Positions 55,148 through 63,724 of a stretch of 64,000 bases of DNA are shown in pieces. Source of the stretch: Pseudocercospora fijiensis CIRAD86. Its lineage: Eukaryota; Ascomycota; Dothideomycetes; Mycosphaerellales; Mycosphaerellaceae. Each line of letters begins with the position of its first letter. Position 1 is the stretch's first letter. The notes beneath the pieces are model-generated. The model made no database searches. It worked only from the letters and a program-made list of their open reading frames with translations, and had not been told where the DNA came from. The stretch lies in contig NW_006921541.1 in NCBI RefSeq assembly GCF_000340215.1, forward strand, positions 1,461,527-1,525,526, read 5' to 3'. A program made the translations under genes and the position numbers.

Positions 55148-55152
55148 ATCTC
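55148..55152. repeat. Target site duplication ATCTC, right copy
   Basis: Matches 48213-48217. Confidence 0.92.
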
Positions 55153-55611
55153 TATAAAATAGGCGTTAGGCCGGTCTTTAAGGAAGCCGCGTAAGAAGTC
55201 ACGTTCTTACTAAAAAAGGATAGCCTTATTACTACGCTTTAGTCCGCTAGTATACTTAGTATATAACGCTCCGAAGATACGGTATTTCTCTTAATATCTA
55301 TATACCGATCTAATAGTTATTAGTAACTTTATAAAGGTATAAACCTGCTTAGTAGTCCAACCCTTTGTAAATAGGTTTATTAGCTAGCCTTGCTAGTCGA
55401 GGTTTATACGAGCGGACTTAACTATTGCGGCGTAGCGGTAGTAATAATAACAATAATACCTCGGAAGGGTCTATACTACTAAAATACCGACGATACGATA
55501 TCTACGATATACTAGAGGATTCTACACATCAGAAGGAGGAGAAATAATTGAAAAACCACCAAAATAGCGGTATGGTTCCTCTCTCGGAGGTGCAGGGTTC
55601 TCCCCGCACCG

Positions 55612-55643
55612 GTACTGACAGGTTTTAGGTAAACGATAGTATC
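55612..55643 (-). repeat. Inverted repeat, right copy
   Basis: Reverse complement of 45121-45152 at 30 of 32 positions; it lies about 70 bp upstream of the MIC26/27-like start codon. Confidence 0.75.
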
Positions 55644-55714
55644 GCCAGGCTTCGGCCGATTGAGAGATGTTGAACTTCGCATTGAGCTCCGATTGAGCAT
55701 TGCACCTTCATAAC

Positions 55715-56583
55715 ATGGCTTTTGCGCCGCTGCTACGGCAGGTCAGTATGTCCAGTCAAATCATATCGTACATCACTGACTGGATGTAGCATGTTCTGCC
55801 CCTAGCTGGCCTCACAACCGCCCTCGTCGTCCTGCCGAAACGCAATGCCTATGCAGAAGAGCCCATTTCAGACCCTCTCAAGGACATTGTATGCGCGCAT
55901 GTGCTCTGCGTATTGTAAGACTCTTTACTGATTCTCCTCAGCGACGAAAGCCAATCTACGAATCGCCCTCAGAAGAGCTCGCGCGCAAAGTAGCCATTAC
56001 TACACCTCCCCCAGCCTCCGGCATAACCGAAAAGCCCCAAGAAGAGAAAGAGCAACGACGAAGAGGCCCGACACCAACGGATAGACTCGCTGAGCAGATC
56101 AAAGGCTCGCGATTAGCTCTCCATGGATATGCTGTCAAGGCAGAGGATGCGGTCAACAAGGGCATGAACCGCTTCATGGATGCCGAGCACTCCTTTACCC
56201 AGACTATCGCCTCGCTCGCGCCTCCGAAAGAGAGCAACGAAAAACTCCTCCCCGGCGGCATTTACGTTCTCGTCGCAGCCATGGCAGGATCGATAATCAG
56301 CAGAAACCGAAATATCCTTCTCAGATTTTCGACGCCCTTAATCACCGGCGTAGTCGCAGCCCATTACGTGATACCCCGAACAACAGAAAATGTCGGAAAC
56401 CTCATTTGGCACTACGAGAAGAAGTTCCCAGTTGTAGCAGACAACCACACCAGAGTACGGGATGGCATCAAGCATTTCATTGAGACTGGCAAGGCGCATA
56501 GCCAGATGGGATTGGCCATGGCACAGGACAAGGTGCAGGAGGCGAGAGAAAGCGTGCAGGACTGGGTGAAGAAGGGCAAATGA
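55715..56583 (+). CDS. MICOS subunit MIC26/MIC27-like (apolipoprotein O family)
   Basis: Predicted exons 55715-55741, 55790-55888 and 55942-56583; 255 residues. The first two exons encode MAFAPLLRQ and HVLPLAGLTTALVVLPKRNA, a hydrophobic mitochondrial leader, followed by YAEEPISDPLKD. Both introns (48 and 53 nt) have GT/AG ends and CTGAC-type branch sites. The third exon begins RRKPIYESPSEELARK, a region typical of fungal MIC27, then a helical stretch, and two membrane helices with Gly-rich motifs (LLPGGIYVLVAAMAGSIISR about 145-163; LITGVVAAHYVIP about 170-186). MIC26/27 sit in the inner membrane at cristae junctions and bind cardiolipin and Mic10. Which of the two paralogues this is cannot be told. 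Divergent from OCT1. Confidence 0.85.
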
Positions 56584-56663
56584 ATGTATAGATGAGCGAA
56601 GATGCATGCGGTGCTAGCCTTCGTGAGTGCAGAAGCTGTCGTAATTCAGCCTCACGCATAGAA

Positions 56664-56698
56664 AGCTCCCAGCTCCCAGCTCCCAGCTCCCAGCTCCC
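56664..56698. repeat. Minisatellite (AGCTCCC)5
   Basis: Five exact 7-bp units in a row in the 3' flank of the MIC26/27-like gene; likely length-variable between strains. Confidence 0.95.
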
Positions 56699-56914
56699 TA
56701 AATTGCTAAGCTGAATGACGTAAGCGCACTGCCATTGCAGAAGGGCGCGAGCTTCTCACGTCGATATAGACAATACATGTACTGCTTGCCGGACATGCAT
56801 TAAGAGCTTGCAAGCACATACTGACGCCTTCCTCAACCGCAGCTCGCAGGCAAGTGAAGGAAGATCAAAACTTCAAGGCAACGCCGGAGGCCTTTAACGA
56901 GCGACGCAATCAAG

Positions 56915-57818
56915 ATGCCGAAGATCAAAGCAGTTCTGTTCGACTTCGTGGGTACTTGCCTTGATTGGTAAGTACGATATGAGCTGATCTGAAAAGTCGT
57001 AGTCGCACCGAGTCAGTTCGTGGACTCCGATTCAAATTAGAGAGTGCCATTAACACTGACGGGTGTTTGCTGAGAGTTGCTGAAAGTTGACATTTGAGTA
57101 GGCATGCCACGATCGTCGAAGCCATGCCTCAATCAATACCACATGAGACGGGAAGTCAGCTTGCTCTGGACTGGCGTCACACATATTTCAAGTACAACGA
57201 AGAACGACGACAGAAAGGCTTACCTCCCGAGGATATCGATACTAGTCATCGAAACACCTTACCTCTTGCAATCAACAACGGCACTTTCGAAGCGGCCCAA
57301 CTCAACAAGGCTCTGGCTCCTGCTGCCATCGATCGACTGATCCAAGCCTGGCACGAACAGAAAGCATGGCCAGACACAAAGCCTGCGATCGAAGCTCTCA
57401 AGCAGAAAGGCTATGAAGTCTTCGTCCATGCAAATGGAACGACAAGACTACAGCTAGGTCATTCTCCCTCCCTTCAGCAAAGTCACGCATCCTACTCACA
57501 TGTCCTCCAGACCTCTGCCGCGCCTCCTCCCTCCAATTCCACAACCTCTTCTCCTCGCAACTTCTCGGCTACATAAAACCCGATCCCAAGAGCTACTACC
57601 GACTTCTCGAACTCCTCAAATTAGAGCCTGAGGAATGTGCTATGGTTGCCGCACATGGGTATGATACTCGCGGTGCTAAGGAAGTTGGGATGAAGACGAT
57701 TTATATTGATCGTGTTACTGATGATGTTGATCAAGATAAGGAGGGATTTAGGCAGGAGTTTGATTTGTATTTGGAGGGGATGAGCGGGTTGGTCGAGGGG
57801 GTTGAGGGGATGGGATAG
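56915..57818 (+). CDS. HAD-superfamily hydrolase, haloacid dehalogenase-like
   Basis: Predicted exons 56915-56967, 57102-57457 and 57511-57818; 238 residues, usual for this class. Motif I is VLFDFVGTCLDW with nucleophile Asp10; the second Asp of phosphatase-type DxD is Val/Gly here, and FDxxGTxxDW fits haloacid dehalogenase type II rather than a phosphatase. Motif II VFVHANGTTRLQL, motif III Lys in YIKPDPKSYYRLL, and motif IV VAAHGYDTRGAKEVGMKTIY are all present after splicing. The first intron is long for this genome (134 nt); the second (57458-57510, 53 nt) restores LQLDLCRASSLQF. The substrate is unknown; fungal members are found near detoxification genes. The third-exon codon use is T-rich at wobble sites, unlike the first. 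Confidence 0.82.
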
Positions 57819-58603
57819 GTGAGCTTACAAGAATGCTCTGACGACCGTCTCGGCTTTCTACGTGCTTTGCGCAGCACAAGGGCTGGGCCCTGAGCCGCTT
57901 AGGCCGGATGTCGAAGTTTGAAGGGATGTTGTCAGCACAAAGGTGAGTTTGTCGGCCTGATGAGCTCTTTGACGCATCACATCTACCAGCTTCAATGGTA
58001 CTGACGTTTCCCCGTGAAGCAAACTTGCATACCGCGACGACAGCAACTATTAAAGCCGTGGAGCTGCGGTCTCGCCTACTTTTCTTCCCGCTTCACATCA
58101 TTCTGACCTAACGGAAGCTGAAAAGTATCTCCATCCGGACTGCATACTGGGACTTCATAACTCAGCAACTGGGACCGGTACCATCTTGATGTCGAAGAGA
58201 GGCGAGCATTACGTCTCGGGCCCAGGCACTCTCACGGTGTGCGGTACGTGGGTGAACAGCGAGATATCTATACCAGAGGAAGATCAGACCAACGACTCGG
58301 AACTCACCGCTGGGACTGCAAAAGCGGATTCAGTTGAGGCATCTCGTGAATACGTGACAGATGCTACCTTCACAATCTACTCAGTTATCACATGCAACCA
58401 AAATTCGAAAAGCATGTGCAAAAGATCCATTCGCAGGCCCTGAGTCATGTGAGTGAAGCTGGAAGTGCTTGTGCTATACGGATCCGGACATCATGTGCTA
58501 TTGCGGCTATTTGAGGTATACATCTACACAATCTTGTTATATTCTTCTTAAACCATCAATTATTGCAATCACCAACTAACATAACCACCTACTAACAACC
58601 AAA
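57819..58603. other. Intergenic, one doubtful frame
   Basis: An 85-codon open frame at 58186-58443 on the plus strand (rich in Ser/Thr/Glu) has no recognised motif and no supporting splice pattern. The rest is featureless. Confidence 0.35.
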
Positions 58604-59014
58604 ATGTCTATATACCGCCGCCGCCTCCTAGCTTTAATAGCCGCCCTCGACCTCGATATCGAAGACTATACTAATACTATAGTCACAGAAATTATTAGCT
58701 AACCATCCGAAGACTTCTACCGCTGCTTCGTCTCCTTCGGCTCGCCGTATAAAAACTGGCGCGGCTTCATTAATATCCTAGTCAGCAAGTTTCCTACTAC
58801 CATCCCCTAGCAATGGGCTAAAATACAGGAAGAAGACACTAACGATGAGCCCAAAGCACTCGAACTCGAGCGACCAAGACTAAAGGGTAACGCTACATTT
58901 GGAAATCGGATCTCGAGGGAGGTGAGGGAGGATTATATCGTAGCTCTGACTGTGAAGATCAAGGGGGAGGGTTGTCATAGTGACGTTAGGATTCCGAAGG
59001 GGGATGGGAAGTAG
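58604..59014 (+). pseudogene. Unknown gene inactivated by light RIP
   Basis: From ATG 58604 (MSIYRRRLLALIAALDLDIE) one frame continues without indels to about 59014 but is cut by TAA, TAG and TAG. The TAA in IIS-stop-PSEDFYRC and the first TAG fit loss of CAA/CAG glutamine codons. Unlike the transposon blocks many CA words remain, so mutation was light, as seen for small or low-copy duplicated genes or spread from a RIP-mutated neighbour. The product (about 135 residues, FVSFGSPYKNWRGFINILVS) is unfamiliar. An intact copy elsewhere in the genome is expected, since RIP needs duplicated sequence. Confidence 0.6.
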
Positions 59015-59198
59015 GAGAAAATTTTGAAGGAGGCGAGGGAGAATGTGGCGCCGGAGTGCGGTTAGTGGGGATAGGGATGGAGGCTTGGGTTGATTTCATA
59101 GATAGAAGAGAGTGCGGAGGAGTTGAAGAGCCTTGAGGCTATAGAGGTCTTGCGAACTCATCGAGGCCTTGGTTCTGTATGTGCATTTAGATGGGACA

Positions 59199-59640
59199 AA
59201 GGAATTTTGGGTGATGTTTCCAATAGAAGTGTAGTATCACTTGCCTATCTCTATAGGTTATAAGGTTGCGAGGTGCTAATTATCCGACCGTAATAGCTTA
59301 TAGGTTGAGTAAGGTTGGAAAGCTAGGAGAACAAAGGCGACGATGTCAAGGAGTTTTGGGTTATGTTTCTTATAGAATTATAGTATCACTTGCCTATCTC
59401 TATAGGTTGTAAGGTTGCGAGGTGCTAAGCATCCGACAGTAACAGCCTGTATATGGATCAAGTTTGGAAAAGCTGGGAGAACAAAGGCGACGATGTCAAG
59501 GAATTTCGGGTAATGTTTCTTATAGCATTATGGTATCACTTGCCCATCTCTTTAGGTTATGAGGTTGTGAGGTGCTAAGTATCCGTCCGTAACAGTTTGT
59601 ACGTAGATCAGGTCTGCTGGGAGAACAAAGGCGACTATGT
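59199..59640. repeat. About 150-bp tandem repeat, nearly three copies
   Basis: Units begin near 59200 (GGAATTTTGGGTGATGTTTC), 59350 (GGAGTTTTGGGTTATGTTTC) and 59500 (GGAATTTCGGGTAATGTTTC); each then carries TAGTATCACTTGCC, ATAGGTTATAAGGTTG-like and GGTGCTAA blocks and ends with GAGAACAAAGGCGACGATGT, with a last partial end at about 59620. Copies differ mostly by transitions. No frame is conserved across units. Its role is unknown. Confidence 0.85.
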
Positions 59641-60117
59641 AAGCGTTCCTTTCAGTCTGCTTTGTTCACCTGTTTCTATCAGTCTCCACAGCACTGAGAT
59701 GTCTCAGGTAGCACATCGAGCTACTCCTACATCCATAAATATTTCAGCATCGGAGTCACGAATCTATCTTCTACTCACGCTAAACTTCAACTCTATACCT
59801 TCCTCTAAAACTGTATATACTCAGCTACGCAAGCGAAATTCAGCATAAAGCATTGTCTCGCGATGAAGTTCGTGATGCAAGTGAAGGGCTGCCCTTCACG
59901 AGATAATTCACGAGATGGTGACATTCACGAGCTGGGAAAGTGAACGTTGCGAACACGATTCTGTTTATAAGACTTTTTTTTCTTTTCTCATGATGACTTC
60001 CATCTCTCACCACTGCTCATTCGCACTCGAGTCGACGAACAGTACCCAAGAAAGCGTTCCGCGATCGAACAGCCTATACCATCAGCGACCCAAGAGCCCA
60101 CCTACAACAAGGTCAAG

Positions 60118-61260
60118 ATGTTCACAACCAGGAAAGGCTCGGAGAACTGGAAATGGCAATCGAAAGAGGAGCAAAACCAGCGCGAGGCGAATTTTCTGAA
60201 GGACAGAGAGCCCAAGCTGACAAAACGCCGCTCTTTGTACCGCCAGGAGTCGGACATCAAACCCATCGCATCTGAGCAGCAAACACCACAAACTGATGAT
60301 GAGGATGTCGAGGCACGTCCGAAGGCCGTCATCCGTATTCCAAGTCGGAGATCGCGAGAAGCTCCAGCCGCGAAGAGCGAGAGACAGGAGATGCGTCCTC
60401 GCTTCGTCGAACACACCCAGAATGAGCCAAATGGAGACGTCGAAATGACGGACAATAATGGCCCTTCGAACCAGGACTTGTACATCCAGTCTCTCCTCCA
60501 CGAGCTGAGAACCCGTGACGAAGAAGTCAAGCAGCTTCAGCAAGAGCACGAGCAACAAAAGCAGGCAATCCAGGAGCTCACCACATCAAACGCCCAGCGC
60601 TCCATGAACGCCAGCGCTGACGTTCAAAATCGCAACATCATCCTCAAGGCGAAAAACGCAGATCTTCAGAAGAGACTCCAGACCTCAGAGAAGCGTAACA
60701 TGGAGCTCGAAGAAGAGAATCTAGGCCTTCGCGCAGCTTACGATGCGCTTCTCACCTCTGTTCCTAGTCGAGGCGGAGTCCCGAATCATGAAGCGATGCT
60801 GGAAGCGGTCCATGCCACGACATCTGCTCAGAATGCGCCTAACCCGCAGCCTCGCAAATGCCAAGGTTTTCAAGGCATTGTTAAACACACCGAGACATAC
60901 GTCTGCCAAAACCCTAAGCATCCAGCGACCTACGACAGCGTCTCATGCACGGCATGTACCAATATGGCTGTCACGATCGGTAATGCTAAAGGCAGAGAGG
61001 TCGCACGGAGCGGCGGTGTCGTTGTGACGATCTGTCAGCGCTGCTGCTGGGAGAATGGAGAGCACTTGAAAGAGGAGTGCGAGTGTCTCTCTAGCAAGCG
61101 CTGCATTCTGTGCATGACCGATCTCTTGAATAAGATGGCGGAGGATGCAAATGATATGGAAGGTATGGACTTGGAGAAATGCTCGCACTGCCGTAAGCAG
61201 GGTATGGCTCAGGAGGATAGAGTCAAGATTTGTGTGACTTGTCGTGGGCGACGGGAGTAA
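60118..61260 (+). CDS. Coiled-coil protein with Cys-rich C-terminus
   Basis: Uninterrupted frame of 380 residues; the start MFTTRKGSENWKWQSKEEQN lies in a plausible context. Residues 1-118 are polar and probably disordered; about 121-215 form a coiled coil with heptad Leu/Ile and Gln/Glu (LLHELRTRDEEVKQLQQEHE). The C-terminal 130 residues hold many cysteines: five CxxC pairs (CTAC, CQRC, CILC, CSHC, CVTC) plus CQGF, CQNPKHP and CECLSSKRC, which suggests two or three zinc sites arranged unlike standard RING, LIM or B-box fingers I know. No family name is offered. A scaffold or regulatory role is inference only. The 59640-60117 upstream stretch has no other gene I can support. Confidence 0.7.
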   Translation: MFTTRKGSENWKWQSKEEQNQREANFLKDREPKLTKRRSLYRQESDIKPIASEQQTPQTDDEDVEARPKAVIRIPSRRSREAPAAKSERQEMRPRFVEHTQNEPNGDVEMTDNNGPSNQDLYIQSLLHELRTRDEEVKQLQQEHEQQKQAIQELTTSNAQRSMNASADVQNRNIILKAKNADLQKRLQTSEKRNMELEEENLGLRAAYDALLTSVPSRGGVPNHEAMLEAVHATTSAQNAPNPQPRKCQGFQGIVKHTETYVCQNPKHPATYDSVSCTACTNMAVTIGNAKGREVARSGGVVVTICQRCCWENGEHLKEECECLSSKRCILCMTDLLNKMAEDANDMEGMDLEKCSHCRKQGMAQEDRVKICVTCRGRRE

Positions 61261-61599
61261 TGGTTGAAGTGGCGACAGGATTGGGATCGCGGCGGACTCA
61301 GCAGAAGAGATGCTGAGTGACCGGATATGAGCATTGACTTCGAAAGGCGCAGGTCAACGGGCTTCTCGGGTAGCAGAGCTGAGATTTAGTCTCGCTTCGC
61401 TTAATAGATTCGAGTAACCGCTGGATAGAATCAGCCATAAGAAAATGCATACCACGAGTTGCTAACGCTCCGAACCTGACCTGAGTACTTGTCGGGTGAT
61501 ATTTCGTGCATCGATCCTGATCAAGCCGCCATCAAAGACTTCTTCAGCGGTGCTACGACTTGAATCGTCGTCTCTCTCACTCCGCTTCCCAGAAAGCCA
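61261..61599. other. Intergenic
   Basis: No gene, repeat or RNA feature seen; 3' flank of the Cys-rich protein gene. Confidence 0.5.
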
Positions 61600-62392
61600 T
61601 CTTCTCTTCCGGTTGTGGCATCTTCGTCTCTTGGCCGGTCACGCGCCTCCCACCCCTTCAAGACTTCACGGCATCTAATGAGTTTAACATGCTCATCTCC
61701 GAATAAATCGCTGTTCGCCCATGAGATCGATCGCAGGCCGTTTATGCACCGTTTCCCACAACTTTCGGGCCAGATAGTACATCGCATCCAAAGAGAACGG
61801 ATGCTCTTCTCCCACCCAAGTCTGCCAACACTCCTTCAAAACTTCTGTGTGAATCTCTTCAGCTCAATCATCACGTTTCATATGCCAGTATATGACGGTG
61901 AGTGCATCGAGGGTCTTCAGATTGTCCAGATGATCTTCTGCGAAATGCTGGCAACACCGCTTAAAGCCTTCTGTCTGCAGCTTCTCGGCCTCCTCATACC
62001 GACCCATATTCACATACAGCACACCTGTAAGGTGCCCCATCGATATCAAAGCACTCCGATTATTTCCTCCCAGTGTATGTCGAAGTTCTTTGAAAGCCTC
62101 CACCCAATCTTTCTGCGTCTTCGTAGCGGCCCGGTCGTAAATAGATGGACCAATCCGGTGTAGCTTTCACTACGTGCTCGGTGCCATAGTTGTTGTGCAC
62201 AGCATCAGGGTAGACATTGCCGATATGTTGGCGAGCACTTCCCTGCGCTACAGTATGTTCCATTGGAAGCTTCCATTCTTCCTCCTTCCACGAACCCGGA
62301 CCTCCTGAATGGTTCAGACACTCTTCATCATGCAGTTTTACCCGTCGCAGGTGGTCGCAACGGCCACGTTGAGAGACATGGAAGTACGACAT
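61600..62392 (-). pseudogene. TPR-repeat (kinesin light chain-like) gene remnant
   Basis: Three minus-strand frames carry consecutive TPR_12/KLC-type repeats: RPGRYEDAERL (near 62120) shifts frame into VEAFKELRHTLGGNNRSALI (near 62090), followed by MGRYEEAEKLQTEGFKRCCQ (about 62000) and, after a TGA at 61864, AEEIHTEVLKECWQTWVGEE (about 61850) in the same frame. At least one frameshift and one in-frame stop (CGA-like to TGA) therefore break the gene. Such repeats occur in fungal NLR-type and KLC-like proteins; the usual N-terminal effector and NB domains are not visible here. Could be an intron-rich real gene, but I found no splice sites that remove the stop. Confidence 0.6.
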
Positions 62393-62624
62393 CTTGATAC
62401 ACTAATGCTAGCTGAAATGTCCAATCGCGATGTGGTTGAAGGAGTCCCATCGCGCTGACTCAGCCAAAGACATGGTCGGCTTGGCAGTGGTATGCTTGGC
62501 AGGCAGCGATGGGAAGGACCTGACTATCAAGTTCACCACAACATGGATAGGCAACAAATTCCCGTTGTTGGTGTAGTTCCAGGCATATCTTCACACGAGT
62601 GTGACACTGACACTCTTCATCTCT

Positions 62625-63008
62625 CTACACAACACCTTGACCCTTCCGAATACTCTTCGCCAGCTCACTCTGCGCACGATCCTCAGCATACCTCTGATAA
62701 ATAGGCAAATAATACTCCCTCTCCGACGTCGTATCACGAATACTCGGCCTATTCTCCAGCGCCTAAAACAAACAAGAAAAGCGCCAGCAACCCCCATCTC
62801 ACATTATATCGTATCCAATCCACACTTACCATCTTCCACCTCCTCAACCTCTCCCAAACAACCTCATCCCTACCCCCCTTTCCCTCCCCAGGAATCCCCA
62901 AACCCCCCTTGAACTGATCGGAACCCCACAACCTCACAATCCAAGGCGCAACCGCAAAATCAATCAACGTCGGCTCCTCCCCTCTCTAAAACCACACCCT
63001 ATCCTACC
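62625..63008 (-). pseudogene. Glutathione S-transferase, 3' half, truncated by a transposon
   Basis: Minus-strand exons about 63008-62830 and 62762-62625, with a 67-nt intron (62829-62763, GTAAGT..TTTTAG). They encode the C-terminal helical domain of an omega-like fungal GST: EPTLIDFAVAPWIVRLWGSD, GGLGIPGEGKGGRDEVVWER and, after the splice, REYYLPIYQRYAEDRAQSEL. The N-terminal thioredoxin domain is absent; upstream of 63008 the sequence is RIP-mutated repeat. Even in the remaining part TAG stands at 62986-62988 where glutamine is likely, so RIP has spread into the gene. GSTs conjugate glutathione to electrophiles in the cytosol; this copy lacks the glutathione site. Confidence 0.75.
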
Positions 63009-63064
63009 TCCATTTAGAGGCCCCGCTTTGTAGGCTTATATAGACCTTCTACCTAAATTTAGCA

Positions 63065-63106
63065 CCTTCTACCTTCTACCTTCTACCTTCTACCTTCTAC
63101 CTTCTA
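63065..63106. repeat. Minisatellite (CCTTCTA)6
   Basis: Six exact 7-bp units just inside the RIP-mutated repeat next to the GST remnant. Confidence 0.95.
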
Positions 63107-63685
63107 CTCTGTCTCTATATCCTTATATTATCTCTCCGCTAAGTATACTAATATATATCTAGCTTAGCGGTCTATACTAAGCCTATAGCGAAGCGCCTAA
63201 AAGAAAACCGTACGGCTCCTATATAACCGTCCGGTATATAAACGAGAATTCGAATTTATAGAAGTATAACTATATATTAGATAGATAAACCTAAAAAAGC
63301 TGTTCTACGTAATAATACGATCTTTTAAAATAGCTATATAAAGTATATATTAAAGTGTTAAATTAAAGCTATAGATACGATCTTCTAAGATAGGTCTTCC
63401 GGTAACTGCGTTTGTTCTACCCTCCTTTATATTACTTATATATAAACGGTATATAAAACGCTAAGTAAATTACGAGCGGACTCTTAGATTAACCGCCGCT
63501 CGTACCTCCGACTCTTAGAATACCTATATTCTTAACCCTTTGCCTTTATCTTGCTACCGAGGGCTATACTATATTACTAGCTTATATATACCTTTACTAG
63601 TAGTAATTCCTTTATCTAGCACGTTCTTAGACTCGAATAGGCCTAACGAAGGGTCTAGAGAGCCCTTTAGATACCTGTTTGCCTT

Positions 63686-63724
63686 ATCGTACCTCGCTAT
63701 CGCACCTCGCTATCGTACCTCGCT
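63686..63724. repeat. 13-bp tandem repeat, three copies
   Basis: ATCGTACCTCGCT occurs three times in a row, the middle copy having CAC for TAC; that one difference is itself a CA/TA change of the RIP kind. Confidence 0.95.

Larger units (their letters stand above)
47252..55440 (-). pseudogene. Tc1-like DD34E transposase, RIP-mutated and split
   Basis: On the minus strand the N-terminal HTH part lies right of the retroelement (about 55440-55153: KGWTTKQVYTFIKLL, CA-derived stops) and the frame resumes at 48217 exactly where one copy of ATCTC is removed, giving an unbroken joint. The catalytic part follows: FIDKT (first Asp, near 47970), FVIDNASIYYS (second, near 47745) and LEFLPPYSPDLNPIEGSF (Glu, near 47640), with 34 residues between the last two, the DD34E pattern of Tc1/mariner DDE_3 transposases. 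It ends with acidic residues and a stop at 47252. Dead copy. Confidence 0.85.
45180..55500. mobile_element. RIP-mutated DNA transposon (Tc1-like) split by an LTR retrotransposon
   Basis: Apart from the inner retroelement at 48218-55147, this block carries two RIP-damaged genes facing each other: an unknown frame on the plus strand (45323-47083) and a Tc1-like transposase on the minus strand (about 55440 to 47252, interrupted). Without the insertion the outer element is about 3.4-3.6 kb. Outer limits are set by composition and by the inverted repeat pair at 45121/55612. Confidence 0.7.

Noticed and set aside
45180..55500. CRISPR-like or prokaryotic origin for the repeated blocks
   Set aside because: The repeats are LTRs with target duplications and eukaryotic retrotransposon proteins; no short regularly spaced repeats exist.
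61521..61787. Separate 88-codon minus-strand gene
   Set aside because: It reads a different frame of the decayed TPR gene's downstream part and has no start or motif of its own.
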